A stretch of DNA of 64,000 nucleotides from Faecalibacterium longum CLA-AA-H243 (GCF_020687245.1 NZ_JAJEQG010000002.1:1-64000); one strand, 5' to 3'; shown: positions 7,747 to 16,124, numbered from the stretch's first letter. Notes: a model not told the origin generated them from the sequence alone. A program made the numbers and translations.

Positions 7747-8313
7747 ATGACTAACAAAATCAAACGGCTGATTTCCATTCTATTGGTCACGGTTTTATTT
7801 CTCCTGACCATTCAGCCAGCATTTGCAACTGGAAATAAGAGAAAGATCGATGATTATTCGATAGAAGAACTTCTCAATCTTTCTGTGCAAGAACAAGAGA
7901 ATCTCGGATTTTATGTTTTGGCCGAGGTTCCAATGCGCATTCCTGTTTCTAATACAGACGGCTCAAGAGTTGTATCGTATATTGATGGAACATGGAGAGT
8001 TCTTTATACAAAGGCCAATGGATTGGGCTTTTATATGAGTGGAACTACCGTCGGTATTGGCCCGGATTTAATAAAAAATGTTTCAGGAACGGATTACTAC
8101 ACGAGCTATTCCGATAACATCGAACGAAGCTGCCCATTTTCAACGACAGCACTAGTTCCAGAACAAAGTATATATAATACAACCTATACATATGACTTCT
8201 ATGATGTTGGAACTTATCTTGATTGCAGCGTTGGGTGTTATTTTGGAGTGGTTGGCTCAAGCAAACCAATCTATTGGAGTGCAACTACACAAGTTACCAT
8301 CCCGAAATTATGA
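7747..8313 (+). CDS. Secreted protein of unknown function, candidate agr target
   Basis: A 188-residue protein with a clear signal peptide: basic MTNKIKR, hydrophobic LISILLVTVLFLLTI, and a likely cut after AFA near residue 27. The mature part is rich in Tyr, Thr, Ser and Gly (GLGFYMSGTTVGIGPDL; YTYDFYDVGTYLDC), has three cysteines and no transmembrane segment, suggesting a beta-rich extracellular protein. AGGAGG lies eight bases before the ATG. It is separated from the peptide genes by about 200 bp without a gene. It is followed after 12 bases by the DUF1835 gene. No family recognised. Confidence 0.7.
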   Translation: MTNKIKRLISILLVTVLFLLTIQPAFATGNKRKIDDYSIEELLNLSVQEQENLGFYVLAEVPMRIPVSNTDGSRVVSYIDGTWRVLYTKANGLGFYMSGTTVGIGPDLIKNVSGTDYYTSYSDNIERSCPFSTTALVPEQSIYNTTYTYDFYDVGTYLDCSVGCYFGVVGSSKPIYWSATTQVTIPKL

Positions 8314-8325
8314 TTTTGACCAGCT

Positions 8326-9063
8326 ATGGATGAAATTGTTTTTGAACCCAGTGATGTCAATATGTTAGCAGCTTTAGGCATCGTCGAAAGTGTAAAGTTG
8401 TTTCCGTTTATGTTATCAATGGGAGAACTTCAATATGCTTGCGATTCAGAATATCGTTGCAAACAATTCGTGAATTGCCTTTCAGAATATTATCCTGACA
8501 GCCAAATTGAAGCTAGACAACTGTGGTCGAAATATCATGGTACAGCGAATGCGGTTCAATGTGATATGATAAATCATAAGCCACTGCGTGTTTGGGTCAG
8601 GAGTTCTGCCGATTGTTGGTGCGGCATTTATTATATTTGTTACTATGCAGCAAAGTATGGTACAAATAGAATTTTGCTTGCATCCAGAGAAGGTCTGAAA
8701 GAATTTATGGAAGGGAAAACCGATAAGATCTCACAAAAGTATTTGACGGAAGAAACTATTACTGAGTATGCCAAAAGATGGGGAAAGCTATTAAACGAAA
8801 ACACCTCCATGCGTATTTGGCATGCGAACGATGTTAAAAGCGTTAACATAGATTATTTCGACCAGAGAATTATTAGTTTAGTATCGAGAATTCCTATTTC
8901 GGTTGGTGAACTTACCGCAGACGTATTAAAAGCGATTTCTGCTCCGGTAAGTGACTGGTATGTCATGAAACGCATAGAAGCACTTTTGAAAAAGGGTGTT
9001 CTTCAAGTCGTTATTCCAAACAAAATCTTTTATAATACCATCGTCCAGCTAAACGAAGAATAA
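8326..9063 (+). CDS. DUF1835/DUF3658-domain protein
   Basis: A 245-residue soluble protein. The N-terminal half resembles DUF1835: the start (MDEIVFEPSDVNMLAALG) matches HIVF...-like starts, and RVWVRSSADCWCGIYYICYY matches the W-S-x-x-x-x-C-G-Y-Y region. The C-terminal half resembles DUF3658 (WGKLLNENTSMR, then DYFDQRI and MKRIEALLKKGVLQVV). Both assignments are from memory of those families. The function is unknown; such proteins are often annotated near signalling genes. The codon use is AT-rich like its neighbours, unlike the chromosome, which fits cargo acquired with the agr-like locus. Confidence 0.65.
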   Translation: MDEIVFEPSDVNMLAALGIVESVKLFPFMLSMGELQYACDSEYRCKQFVNCLSEYYPDSQIEARQLWSKYHGTANAVQCDMINHKPLRVWVRSSADCWCGIYYICYYAAKYGTNRILLASREGLKEFMEGKTDKISQKYLTEETITEYAKRWGKLLNENTSMRIWHANDVKSVNIDYFDQRIISLVSRIPISVGELTADVLKAISAPVSDWYVMKRIEALLKKGVLQVVIPNKIFYNTIVQLNEE

Positions 9064-9082
9064 AGGAATCCGAGCAAGTCGG

Positions 9083-9124
9083 CCCAACAGTCACCTCATT
9101 TCAACGAGAGGGGTGGCTGTTGGG
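9083..9124 (+). terminator. Hairpin ending the secreted/DUF1835 transcript
   Basis: CCCAACAGTCACC pairs with GGTGGCTGTTGGG (one G-T pair) 20 bases after the DUF1835 stop. The T-run behind it is poor, so efficiency is uncertain. Confidence 0.6.
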
Positions 9125-9164
9125 TCAATTGTTCAAAAAGAAAAACTGAAGATAATAAAAAGTC

Positions 9165-9193
9165 TTGATTTCTCCATCAAAACATGGTATATA
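9165..9193 (+). promoter_or_regulatory. Sigma-A promoter of the serine recombinase
   Basis: TTGATT and TATATA with a 17-bp spacer, about 70 bp before the recombinase start. Confidence 0.55.
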
Positions 9194-9261
9194 CATTATA
9201 CGAAACAGTGCTTTGAAAGAACGCTCCACCGTTCAATGATGTAGAATGAGAGGTGTCCGTC

Positions 9262-10740
9262 ATGACCGCTGTAATCTACGCCCGCTATTCCAGTGATAAC
9301 CAGCGCGAAGAATCCATCGAAGGCCAGATTCGTGAATGCACGGCCTATGCCGAAAAGAATGACATCACTATCGTCAAGCACTACATTGACCGCGCCATCT
9401 CTGCCAAGACGGATAATCGCCCTCAATTCCAACAGATGATAAAGGACAGCGACAAGAAGCTGTTTGATATTGTTCTGGTCTGGAAACTTGACCGCTTTGC
9501 CCGGAATCGCTACGACAGTGCCCGGTATAAGACCCAGCTGAAGAAGAACGGTGTCAAGCTCATGTCGGCTACGGAGATCATCTCCGAGGGGCCAGAGGGT
9601 ATCATTCTGGAATCGGTTCTGGAGGGCTATGCAGAATACTACTCTGCCGACCTTGCCGAAAAGGTTGTCCGTGGACAGACAGAGAACATCCTGAAAGGCC
9701 GCTGCAACGGTGGTCGTGGAACGTTTGGATATACGCTGGATTCCGAGCGGAAATTTCACATCGACCCGCTTGCCTCCCCTTTCGTGCTGGAATCGTTCAC
9801 GAAGTATCGGGATGGCCTCACGATGAAAGAGATTCGGGACTGGCTGAATGAAAACGGCATCAAGAACCCGGTCGGAGGCGAATTTACTTACAACAGCGTG
9901 GAGCACATGCTCAAAAACCGGCGTTATATCGGAGAACTGAAATTCCGGGATGTGGTCGTGCCGGATGCGATTCCGCCCATCGTGCCGCTGGAACTGTTCG
10001 ATGATGTGCAGGAAAAGATTGCCAAAAACAAGAAAGCCCCTGCCCGAAGAAAGGCAGAGGACGATTACCTGCTGACAACCAAGCTGCACTGTGGTTGCTG
10101 CGGTGCGCTGATGTTTGGCGAAAGCGGCACAAGCCGGACGGGAGAAGTCCACCGCTACTATAAATGTGCCACGGCCAAAAAGAAGAAGGGCTGCAAGAAG
10201 AAAACTGTCCGCAAACAGTGGCTGGAAGATCTGGTGGTGAACCAGACCATGCAGCTTGTCCGGGACGATGCCGCCATGGAATCCATTATCGCCAAGGTCA
10301 TGGAGCTGCAAGACCGAGAGAACACCAACCTTCCTCTCTATGAGAAACAGCTCCGGGATGCAGAATCGGGTATCCAGAATATGCTCAACGCAATTCAAGC
10401 CGGAATCCTCACCAGTTCCACCAAGGAACGGTTGGAACAGCTCGAAGAAACCAAGCGTGAGCTTGAAGCCCGCATTGCGGAAGAAAAGCTGGCAAAGCCA
10501 AAAATCAAAGAGGAATTTATCCGTTTCTGGCTGATGCGCTTCCGTAAACTGGACATGAGCCTGAAAGACCAGAGGCAAGCGTTGGTGGATACGTTCATCA
10601 ATTCGATTTATCTGTACGATGATAAGGTTTTGATAACCTTTAACTATAAAGAAGGTACACAGACCATCACGTTTGAGGAAGCGGCCCAAGCCGCATCAAA
10701 GGAAAATGGTTCGGATTTGGATTGCTTTACTGCAAGATAA
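9262..10740 (+). CDS. Large serine recombinase (site-specific integrase/resolvase)
   Basis: A 492-residue protein starting at ATG 9262, with GAGAGGTG six bases upstream. The catalytic resolvase domain (~1-145) has YARYSSDNQREESIEGQ with the nucleophilic Ser and the helix KLDRFARNRYDSARYK. The recombinase domain follows (~155-260, GTFGYTLD and NGIKNPVGGEFTY), then a zinc-ribbon domain with CGCCG and a coiled coil (~360-430). This is the family of integrases moving Clostridia integrative elements. It stands alone at the AT-rich side of a junction and ends 38 bases from a tRNA-Leu gene. That suggests it mobilises the 1-10.7 kb element, although tRNA genes are not the usual target of this family. 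Confidence 0.93.
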   Translation: MTAVIYARYSSDNQREESIEGQIRECTAYAEKNDITIVKHYIDRAISAKTDNRPQFQQMIKDSDKKLFDIVLVWKLDRFARNRYDSARYKTQLKKNGVKLMSATEIISEGPEGIILESVLEGYAEYYSADLAEKVVRGQTENILKGRCNGGRGTFGYTLDSERKFHIDPLASPFVLESFTKYRDGLTMKEIRDWLNENGIKNPVGGEFTYNSVEHMLKNRRYIGELKFRDVVVPDAIPPIVPLELFDDVQEKIAKNKKAPARRKAEDDYLLTTKLHCGCCGALMFGESGTSRTGEVHRYYKCATAKKKKGCKKKTVRKQWLEDLVVNQTMQLVRDDAAMESIIAKVMELQDRENTNLPLYEKQLRDAESGIQNMLNAIQAGILTSSTKERLEQLEETKRELEARIAEEKLAKPKIKEEFIRFWLMRFRKLDMSLKDQRQALVDTFINSIYLYDDKVLITFNYKEGTQTITFEEAAQAASKENGSDLDCFTAR

Positions 10741-10776
10741 AAAATGACCCCAAGCCTGAGCTTGGGGCCATTTTTT
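10741..10776. terminator. Bidirectional terminator between recombinase and tRNA-Leu
   Basis: AAAATGACCCCAAG pairs with CTTGGGGCCATTTT around CCTGAG, with A and T runs on the two sides, so it can end the plus-strand recombinase and the minus-strand tRNA transcript. Confidence 0.85.
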
Positions 10777-10777
10777 A

Positions 10778-10857
10778 TGCGGGAGAAGGGGGTCGAACCC
10801 TCACTCCGTTGGAACTGGTGCCTAAAACCAGCGCGTCTGCCATTCCGCCACTCCCGC
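10778..10857 (-). tRNA. tRNA-Leu (anticodon TAG)
   Basis: Acceptor arms GCGGGAG/CTCCCGC pair fully. The anticodon stem CTGGT/ACCAG holds the loop TTTAGGC, giving anticodon TAG. The variable arm is long (class II) with a TCC/GGA stem. The T-arm GAGGG-TTCGACC-CCCTT is normal, and CCA is not encoded. It reads away from the chromosome genes towards the mobile element. Confidence 0.95.
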
Positions 10858-10872
10858 ACGGAAACTTTATTT

Positions 10873-10901
10873 ATAGTAGCAAGATTCGCCGCAAAAGTCA
10901 A
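10873..10901 (-). promoter_or_regulatory. Sigma-A promoter of tRNA-Leu(TAG)
   Basis: Minus-strand TTGACT and TACTAT with a 17-bp spacer end 15 bases before the tRNA 5' end. Confidence 0.7.
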
Positions 10902-10963
10902 CTGCCGAAGGATAATTCCCTCGTTGCCTCCGCATAATAACCCCAAAAACAGCGAGGGAGGCC

Positions 10964-12199
10964 ATGGGCGTGAAGAGAATGCAGCGGGCAAAGCTTGCGG
11001 CGGCATATCTGCTGCTGGCTCTTGCGGCAGCTTTGGGCTGGCTGTACAGCTGTCTGCCGGACCGGGTCTATCTGGAGCCGGGACAAGCCTTATATCTCCC
11101 CCGCTTTGCATGGGTCGAGCCACAGCGCGGCCATGGGAGCCAGAATGTTGCCAGCACCCGGGCGGTGGGCAGCTACCAGACGACGCTGACGCTGGGCGGG
11201 TGGCTCCCCATCAAAACCATCCGGGCGGTGGTGACAGAGCGGCCCAGAGTGACCGTCTGCGGTACACCCTTCGGCGTCAAGATGTTCTCCGAAGGGGCGC
11301 TCATCGTGGGATTTTCGGAGATCGGGCAGGCTGGCGGCGGGACATCGAATCCCGCCAAGGAGGCCGGGCTTCGCCTCGGTGACCGGGTCATCTGCATCGG
11401 GCAGACCCGCACCGAGAGCAATGAAGCCGTAAAGGAAGCCCTGGACGCTGCCGAGGGACAGTCCGTGGAGGTCGTGTATATCCGCAGCGGTGAGCAGAAG
11501 CTGACTACCCTGACCCCGGTGTGGGACGGTGCCGCCGGGCAGTGGCGGGCCGGAATGTGGGTGCGGGACTCCTCTGCCGGTGTGGGTACACTGACCTTTG
11601 CTGACGAGGAGCTCGGCGTATTTGCGGGACTGGGCCACCCCATCAGCGACAGCGACACCGGCGAAAGCGTCGCCCTGCGCAGCGGCGAGATCGTTCCCTG
11701 CGAGATAACCGGCTGCAGTGCCGGAACGGCCGGAAGCCCCGGTGAGTTAAAGGGCCATTTCCTGAGCGCCCACGCCATCGGCACCATCCGCATCAACGGC
11801 GAGAACGGCGTCTACGGCACGACGCGCACCCACTTCTCGGGCCAGCTGCGGGAGATCGCGTTCGCGCAGGAAGTCGTCACCGGCCCCGCTGAGATATGGG
11901 CTACCATCGAAGGGGAAGCGCCCCGCGCTTACCGCATCCAGATCGAGCGGGTCAGCGACGCCGACCCCCGCCGGAATCTGGTCATCCGGGTGACCGACCC
12001 TTCGCTTCTGTCTGCGACCGGCGGCATCGTGCAGGGCATGAGCGGAAGCCCCATCCTCCAAAATGGGCGCCTCGTGGGTGCTGTGACCCATGTTCTGGTC
12101 AATGACCCCACCCGAGGCTACGGGATTTTCGCCCAGACGATGCTCGAACAGGCAAAAAACGCCGTTCAAAGCGGTGCCGAAGCGCAGACCGCAGAATGA
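10964..12199 (+). CDS. spoIVB: SpoIVB-type S55 peptidase
   Basis: Up to 411 residues. One N-terminal membrane anchor (about 8-28), a PDZ domain (~105-175, EAGLRLGDRVICIGQ) and a C-terminal S55 serine peptidase domain with the catalytic His in LGHPISD and the nucleophile in QGMSGSPILQ. In Bacillus SpoIVB triggers pro-sigma-K processing across the forespore membrane. The ATG at 10964 is only two bases from GGAGG, whereas the GTG at 10970 has ideal spacing and may be the true start. It lies directly upstream of spo0A, the standard order in sporulating Firmicutes, even in lineages thought not to form spores. Confidence 0.93.
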   Translation: MGVKRMQRAKLAAAYLLLALAAALGWLYSCLPDRVYLEPGQALYLPRFAWVEPQRGHGSQNVASTRAVGSYQTTLTLGGWLPIKTIRAVVTERPRVTVCGTPFGVKMFSEGALIVGFSEIGQAGGGTSNPAKEAGLRLGDRVICIGQTRTESNEAVKEALDAAEGQSVEVVYIRSGEQKLTTLTPVWDGAAGQWRAGMWVRDSSAGVGTLTFADEELGVFAGLGHPISDSDTGESVALRSGEIVPCEITGCSAGTAGSPGELKGHFLSAHAIGTIRINGENGVYGTTRTHFSGQLREIAFAQEVVTGPAEIWATIEGEAPRAYRIQIERVSDADPRRNLVIRVTDPSLLSATGGIVQGMSGSPILQNGRLVGAVTHVLVNDPTRGYGIFAQTMLEQAKNAVQSGAEAQTAE

Positions 12200-12246
12200 A
12201 CAAGAAGATTTTTTGTGAAAATTCCAGAAAATGTAAAAATTTCCTG

Positions 12247-12275
12247 TTGCAATCCATGGTAAAATATGGTAAAAT
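12247..12275 (+). promoter_or_regulatory. Sigma-A promoter of spo0A
   Basis: TTGCAA and TAAAAT with a 17-bp spacer, 41 bp upstream of the spo0A start. A short direct repeat, ATGGTAAAAT, occurs twice around the -10. Confidence 0.65.
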
Positions 12276-12316
12276 CTAGACTGTAAAGGGAACTGCACAC
12301 ATTGGAGGATAGTACG

Positions 12317-13075
12317 ATGGATAAAGTAAGATTTTTGATGTCGGATACCAGTGCGGATGTTACGGCAGCCTGTCGAGAGGCACTGGAGCAAAAAGGCGTA
12401 GAAGTGACCGTCGTGGAAAAAGACGGCCTTCAGGTTTTGCAGAAGATGCTTGTGGTGCGGCCGCAGGTGGTTTTGCTGGATGCCTTCATGCCCGGGCTGG
12501 ATGCTCTGGCCGTCAAGCAGAAATATGTCGCCGCCGGCGAAACGCACACCACGTTTTTCGTCACCGGCGCCTTCCAGAGCGAGGAAATGGTCCAGGAGCT
12601 GCTGGATGAGGGCTTCGCCTACTACTTTGTCAAACCCTTCGACGAGAATGTCCTTGCCAGCCGGGTGCTCAAAGTCGCCCACGGCCACCAGAAGCGGCTT
12701 ATCACGGCCAGCGTGGACAGCGACGAGCTGAAGGTCACGGACATTCTGCATCAGATCGGCGTCCCTGCCCACATCAAAGGCTACCAGTTCCTGCGGGATG
12801 CCATCCTGCTCACCATGAACGAGCCGGAGTACATCAATGCCGTCACCAAGCGCCTGTACCCGGAGATCGCCAAGAAAAACGGCACCACCGCCAGCCGGGT
12901 AGAGCGCGCCATCCGCCACGCCATCGAGGTGGCATGGGACCGTGGCGATGTGGACACCCTGAACAGCTACTTCGGCTACACCATCCACAACCTGCGCGGT
13001 AAACCGACCAACTCGGAGTTCATCGCGATGATTGCGGATAAGATGCGCCTGGATAAGCGGCAGCAGGCGGGTTGA
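12317..13075 (+). CDS. spo0A: Sporulation master regulator Spo0A
   Basis: A 252-residue response regulator. Start ATG 12317 has GGAGG eight bases upstream. The receiver (~1-120) has the phosphoacceptor in [10 protein letters not shown], the conserved Thr in FFVTGAF and Lys in YFVKPF. The C-terminal Spo0A DNA-binding domain is well conserved ([48 protein letters not shown]). Odd point: where the receiver normally has an Asp-Asp pair, this one reads MSDTSAD, so one metal-binding acid appears to be Ser. It follows spoIVB after about 100 bp with its own promoter. Confidence 0.96.
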   Translation: MDKVRFLMSDTSADVTAACREALEQKGVEVTVVEKDGLQVLQKMLVVRPQVVLLDAFMPGLDALAVKQKYVAAGETHTTFFVTGAFQSEEMVQELLDEGFAYYFVKPFDENVLASRVLKVAHGHQKRLITASVDSDELKVTDILHQIGVPAHIKGYQFLRDAILLTMNEPEYINAVTKRLYPEIAKKNGTTASRVERAIRHAIEVAWDRGDVDTLNSYFGYTIHNLRGKPTNSEFIAMIADKMRLDKRQQAG

Positions 13076-13173
13076 AAAGAATATTTTTCTGCGTCATTTT
13101 CCTGTGGTATTTTTCATTTGTTGCCGGGTGCGAAATTATAAATTACGGTTCCCTCATAATATGGTAATAACAG

Positions 13174-13212
13174 GCCTCCTGCATCAATTTTCCAATGCAG
13201 GAGGCTCGTTTT
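13174..13212 (+). terminator. Intrinsic terminator after spo0A
   Basis: GCCTCCTGCAT pairs with ATGCAGGAGGC, followed by TCGTTTT. Confidence 0.85.
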
Positions 13213-13293
13213 ATGTGCAAAAGTGATCGTTGGCGGATCAGCACGGCCACCCGCAGGCGGCAAGCAATCAGCCCAGTGGGCTGCCATCACAAC

Positions 13294-13322
13294 TTGACGA
13301 AAAAAGCAAGAATCTCTATACT
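13294..13322 (+). promoter_or_regulatory. Strong sigma-A promoter of the second LytTR/GHKL operon
   Basis: TTGACG and TATACT with a 17-bp spacer. It lies inside the longer open frame that could begin at 13230, which supports the downstream start at 13365. Confidence 0.8.
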
Positions 13323-13364
13323 ATAGAACAGAATAAACAAAGAAGGGAACGGATAGATCCCCTT

Positions 13365-14099
13365 ATGCTGAAGATCGCATTTTGTGACGACGAGAACCAA
13401 GAGACCAGACGGCTGGAAGCTCTGCTGGAAGAATATGCTGCTGACCGCGGGCAGGACTTTGCCCATACGTCTTATCAAAGCCCGGTCGAGCTGATGGCGG
13501 AGGTGGAGAAGGGAACGCGCTTCGACATCATCCTGCTGGATGTCCTGATGCCGGGCGAAAACGGGATGGCTGCGGCCCGGGAGATACGGGAATATGACTC
13601 GAATGTGAAGATCATCTTCCTTACTTCAAGCACGGAGTTTGCGGTGGAATCCTACGCGGTGGATGCATGGTATTACCAGCTCAAGCCCATCCGGAGAGAG
13701 GACTTTTTCCGCCTGATGGACTCGGCCTGTGCGGCCTGCACCAGGGAGCAGAAGCACAGCCTCATCCTCCGGAGCAAGAGCGGCATCGTCCGCCTGGAGC
13801 TGGAAGAGCTGGTCTACTGCGAGGTGATGGGGCGGACGCTCACGTTTCACCTGAACAACGGCGTCGTGCTGGAAAGCATGGGCCGGCTGGACGACCTCTG
13901 TGACCAGCTCGTGGAATACCCGAATTTCCTCCGTCCCCACCGCTCCTTCCTTATCAATATGGAGTATATCGCCAACATCGCAGCACGCTCCATTACGATG
14001 CAGGACGGAGCCGTGGTGCCGCTGCCCCACGGGAAGTATTCGGAAACGAAGGACCGCTACCTGAGCTATATTTTTGACCGAAAGCAGGTGGTCATGTAG
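13365..14099 (+). CDS. LytTR-family response regulator
   Basis: A 244-residue protein starting at ATG 13365 (MLKIAFCDDEN). The receiver domain (~1-120) has the acidic pair CDDE, phosphoacceptor IILLDVLMPGENG and Lys in YQLKPI. The LytTR domain (~140-240) has VYCEVMGRTLTFHL and FLRPHRSFLINMEYI. The promoter at 13294-13322 rules out the upstream start. It overlaps the kinase gene by one base. The target is unknown; the nearest candidate is the small secreted protein at 15493. No agrB or peptide gene lies beside this pair, unlike the locus at 4.2-7.5 kb. Confidence 0.9.
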   Translation: MLKIAFCDDENQETRRLEALLEEYAADRGQDFAHTSYQSPVELMAEVEKGTRFDIILLDVLMPGENGMAAAREIREYDSNVKIIFLTSSTEFAVESYAVDAWYYQLKPIRREDFFRLMDSACAACTREQKHSLILRSKSGIVRLELEELVYCEVMGRTLTFHLNNGVVLESMGRLDDLCDQLVEYPNFLRPHRSFLINMEYIANIAARSITMQDGAVVPLPHGKYSETKDRYLSYIFDRKQVVM

Positions 14100-15367
14100 T
14101 GAACGCTCTTACTGTACCAAACGGTGTTGCCGTGGCGCTCTTTGGCATCGCACTCTCGGCGGCGTTCTGTGACATCCACTGGACGAAGAAAAACTGCATT
14201 ATATTGGCGGTCGGCTCAGCAGCCATGCTCTTGATGCAGGCGCTTATTACTTATAAGGGTAGCTGGATGGCGATGCAGGAGGCGTATCCGCTTACCACCC
14301 ATCTGCCGCTCGCCATCATCCTCAGTGTCCTCAGCGGAAAATGGCTCTGGCCCACCATCTCGGTGCTGGCGGCGTATCTGTGCTGTCAGCTCCGGCGCTG
14401 GGTGGCGCTGCTGGTCATTGCGATGGTGCCGGGCATCGACTGGCTGCAGCCCGCCGTCGAGATGGTGGTTACGCTGCCGTTGCTGGCAGTATTGCTGCGC
14501 TATGTTGCACCGGCGGCCCGCAGCTTTGCCCGGTATCCGCGCTCGATGCAGCTTCTGTTCGGCGTAGTGCCGCTGGCAGGTTACCTTTTCGATTATGTGA
14601 CCCGCATCTACACCGACCTTCTCGCCCAGGGCAATCAGGCGGCGGTGGAATTCATGCCCTTCGTGTGCAGCGTGGCGTATATCGTCTTTGTCCTCCGGGT
14701 CTCGGCAGAGGAGCGCACCCGCGGCCAGCTGGAACAGACCCGGAACAACCTCAAATTGCAGGTCGGCCAGGCGGTGCGGGAGATCGAGGCCCTGCGCACC
14801 TCCCAGCAGCAGACCCGCGCCTACCGCCACGACCTGCGCCACCATCTGCAATACATCTCCGCCTGCATCGAGAACGGCAGGGGAGAGCAGGCACAGGAGT
14901 ACATCCAAAGCATCTGCTCCGAGATAGAGGCCAGCAAGGTGACGACCTACTGCGAGAACGAGGCTGCGAACCTCATCTTCTCGTCCTTTGCAGGCCGGGC
15001 GGAGAACTGTGGTGTGCCGCTCAACATTCAGGCTCATATCCCGCAGCTTATCTCGGTGGCCGAGACAGACCTCTGCGTGCTGCTCTCCAATGCGCTGGAA
15101 AATGCGCTCCGGGCCTGCCGCAGGATGAAAGCAGAGAATGGCCCTGCATACATTGAAGTTACTGCCCGGGAAAAGAACGGGCATCTCTTTTTGCAGTTCG
15201 TCAATCCCTGTCCGGAGGGAATACAGTTTGAAAACGGCCTGCCGGTGACCCACGCCGAAGGACACGGCATCGGTGTGCGCAGCATCTGCGCTATCGTGGA
15301 AAAATATAAAGGGCTTTCGGATTTCTCGGTGCAGGACGGCAGATTCATCCTCCGCGTTTCCCTGTGA
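14099..15367 (+). CDS. GHKL sensor histidine kinase partner
   Basis: A 422-residue protein starting at GTG 14099, overlapping the regulator stop. Hydrophobic segments cover residues ~5-205, a coiled linker follows (NNLKLQVGQAVREIEAL), then the phosphoacceptor region YRHDLRHHLQYI and a GHKL ATPase with LLSNALENALRAC (N-box) and GHGIGVRSI (G-box). The architecture is AgrC/ComD/VirS-like, so an extracellular peptide signal is likely. The ligand is unidentified. Confidence 0.9.
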   Translation: MNALTVPNGVAVALFGIALSAAFCDIHWTKKNCIILAVGSAAMLLMQALITYKGSWMAMQEAYPLTTHLPLAIILSVLSGKWLWPTISVLAAYLCCQLRRWVALLVIAMVPGIDWLQPAVEMVVTLPLLAVLLRYVAPAARSFARYPRSMQLLFGVVPLAGYLFDYVTRIYTDLLAQGNQAAVEFMPFVCSVAYIVFVLRVSAEERTRGQLEQTRNNLKLQVGQAVREIEALRTSQQQTRAYRHDLRHHLQYISACIENGRGEQAQEYIQSICSEIEASKVTTYCENEAANLIFSSFAGRAENCGVPLNIQAHIPQLISVAETDLCVLLSNALENALRACRRMKAENGPAYIEVTAREKNGHLFLQFVNPCPEGIQFENGLPVTHAEGHGIGVRSICAIVEKYKGLSDFSVQDGRFILRVSL

Positions 15368-15492
15368 GCCGGGTCGATTGAGCGCAGTTTCGGGGCGAAT
15401 CGTGTCAAACTGTCCGCCGCAGGGGCAGAAAAGAGTATACTGGAACCAGACAAAATGTGCTCTCCGAATATCGCACAAGGAGGAAAAGTTTT

Positions 15493-15981
15493 ATGAAACG
15501 TATCACTTCTCTTGCACTCAGCGCGGCACTTCTGGCCTCGCTTTCGACACCGGTGCTGGCCGCGCCGGCCATCTCTGTGGATGCGGCCCCTACGGCAGCT
15601 GTACTGGAAGAGGAAAACTCTTTGTGGGAGCTTCCGCAGGCAGATACGCCGGACATGAGCAACACGGTCTGGTCGTTTGCCGGCGGCTACATCGACGGCA
15701 GCGAGATGACTCAGGCCGAGATGGACGAGTCTCTGGCGGCATACGGCGGCACGCTGCAGTTCACCTTTGACGCCGCAGGCGGCGCAAAGATGATCCAGGG
15801 CGGCGGTACGCTGAACGGCACTTACCAGTATCTCGACGACGGCAGCGTGGGCGTCATCTTCGACTACAACGGCGAGGAGCTGCGCTACGCCTGCATCTTT
15901 ACCTGGACGGACGAGGGCGAGCTGCTCATGGTCGCCATCTCGGATGTGGAGGGTGCCGACGGCATTTACTTTGTCCAGTAA
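15493..15981 (+). CDS. Small secreted protein of unknown function
   Basis: A 162-residue protein. ATG 15493 follows AAGGAGG at good spacing. The signal peptide is basic MKR, then ITSLALSAALLASL, with a likely cut after VLA (residue ~22). The mature domain is acidic with repeated Gly/Asp turns (FAGGYIDGSEM, GGGTLNGTYQYLDDG) and no cysteines, suggesting a beta-sandwich or lipocalin-like small-ligand or matrix protein. It follows a peptide-sensing two-component pair by about 125 bp and may be its output. Confidence 0.75.
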   Translation: MKRITSLALSAALLASLSTPVLAAPAISVDAAPTAAVLEEENSLWELPQADTPDMSNTVWSFAGGYIDGSEMTQAEMDESLAAYGGTLQFTFDAAGGAKMIQGGGTLNGTYQYLDDGSVGVIFDYNGEELRYACIFTWTDEGELLMVAISDVEGADGIYFVQ

Positions 15982-16043
15982 ATTCGTTTCATCGTGTCTT
16001 TCAGATGCGATGCAGATAAGCCTTGTCTTGGAACTCTGGCTCT

Positions 16044-16072
16044 GACGGCTGCTTTTGCGGAAAGCAGCCGTC
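16044..16072. other. Perfect hairpin in the 15982-16358 gap
   Basis: GACGGCTGCTTT pairs with AAAGCAGCCGTC around TGCGG. No T-run follows. It is transcribed with the secreted-protein gene if that transcript runs to the terminator at 16125, and may protect the 3' end. Confidence 0.55.
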
Positions 16073-16124
16073 CTGCGGGAGCCGGAACGCCCATTCCCAG
16101 GTGAGGCTGGAGGAATCAGAAACG

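Noticed and set aside
10722-10937. Small frame reading through the tRNA-Leu(TAG) region
   Set aside because: Its product is the translated antisense of a tRNA gene plus terminator, a common false gene call.
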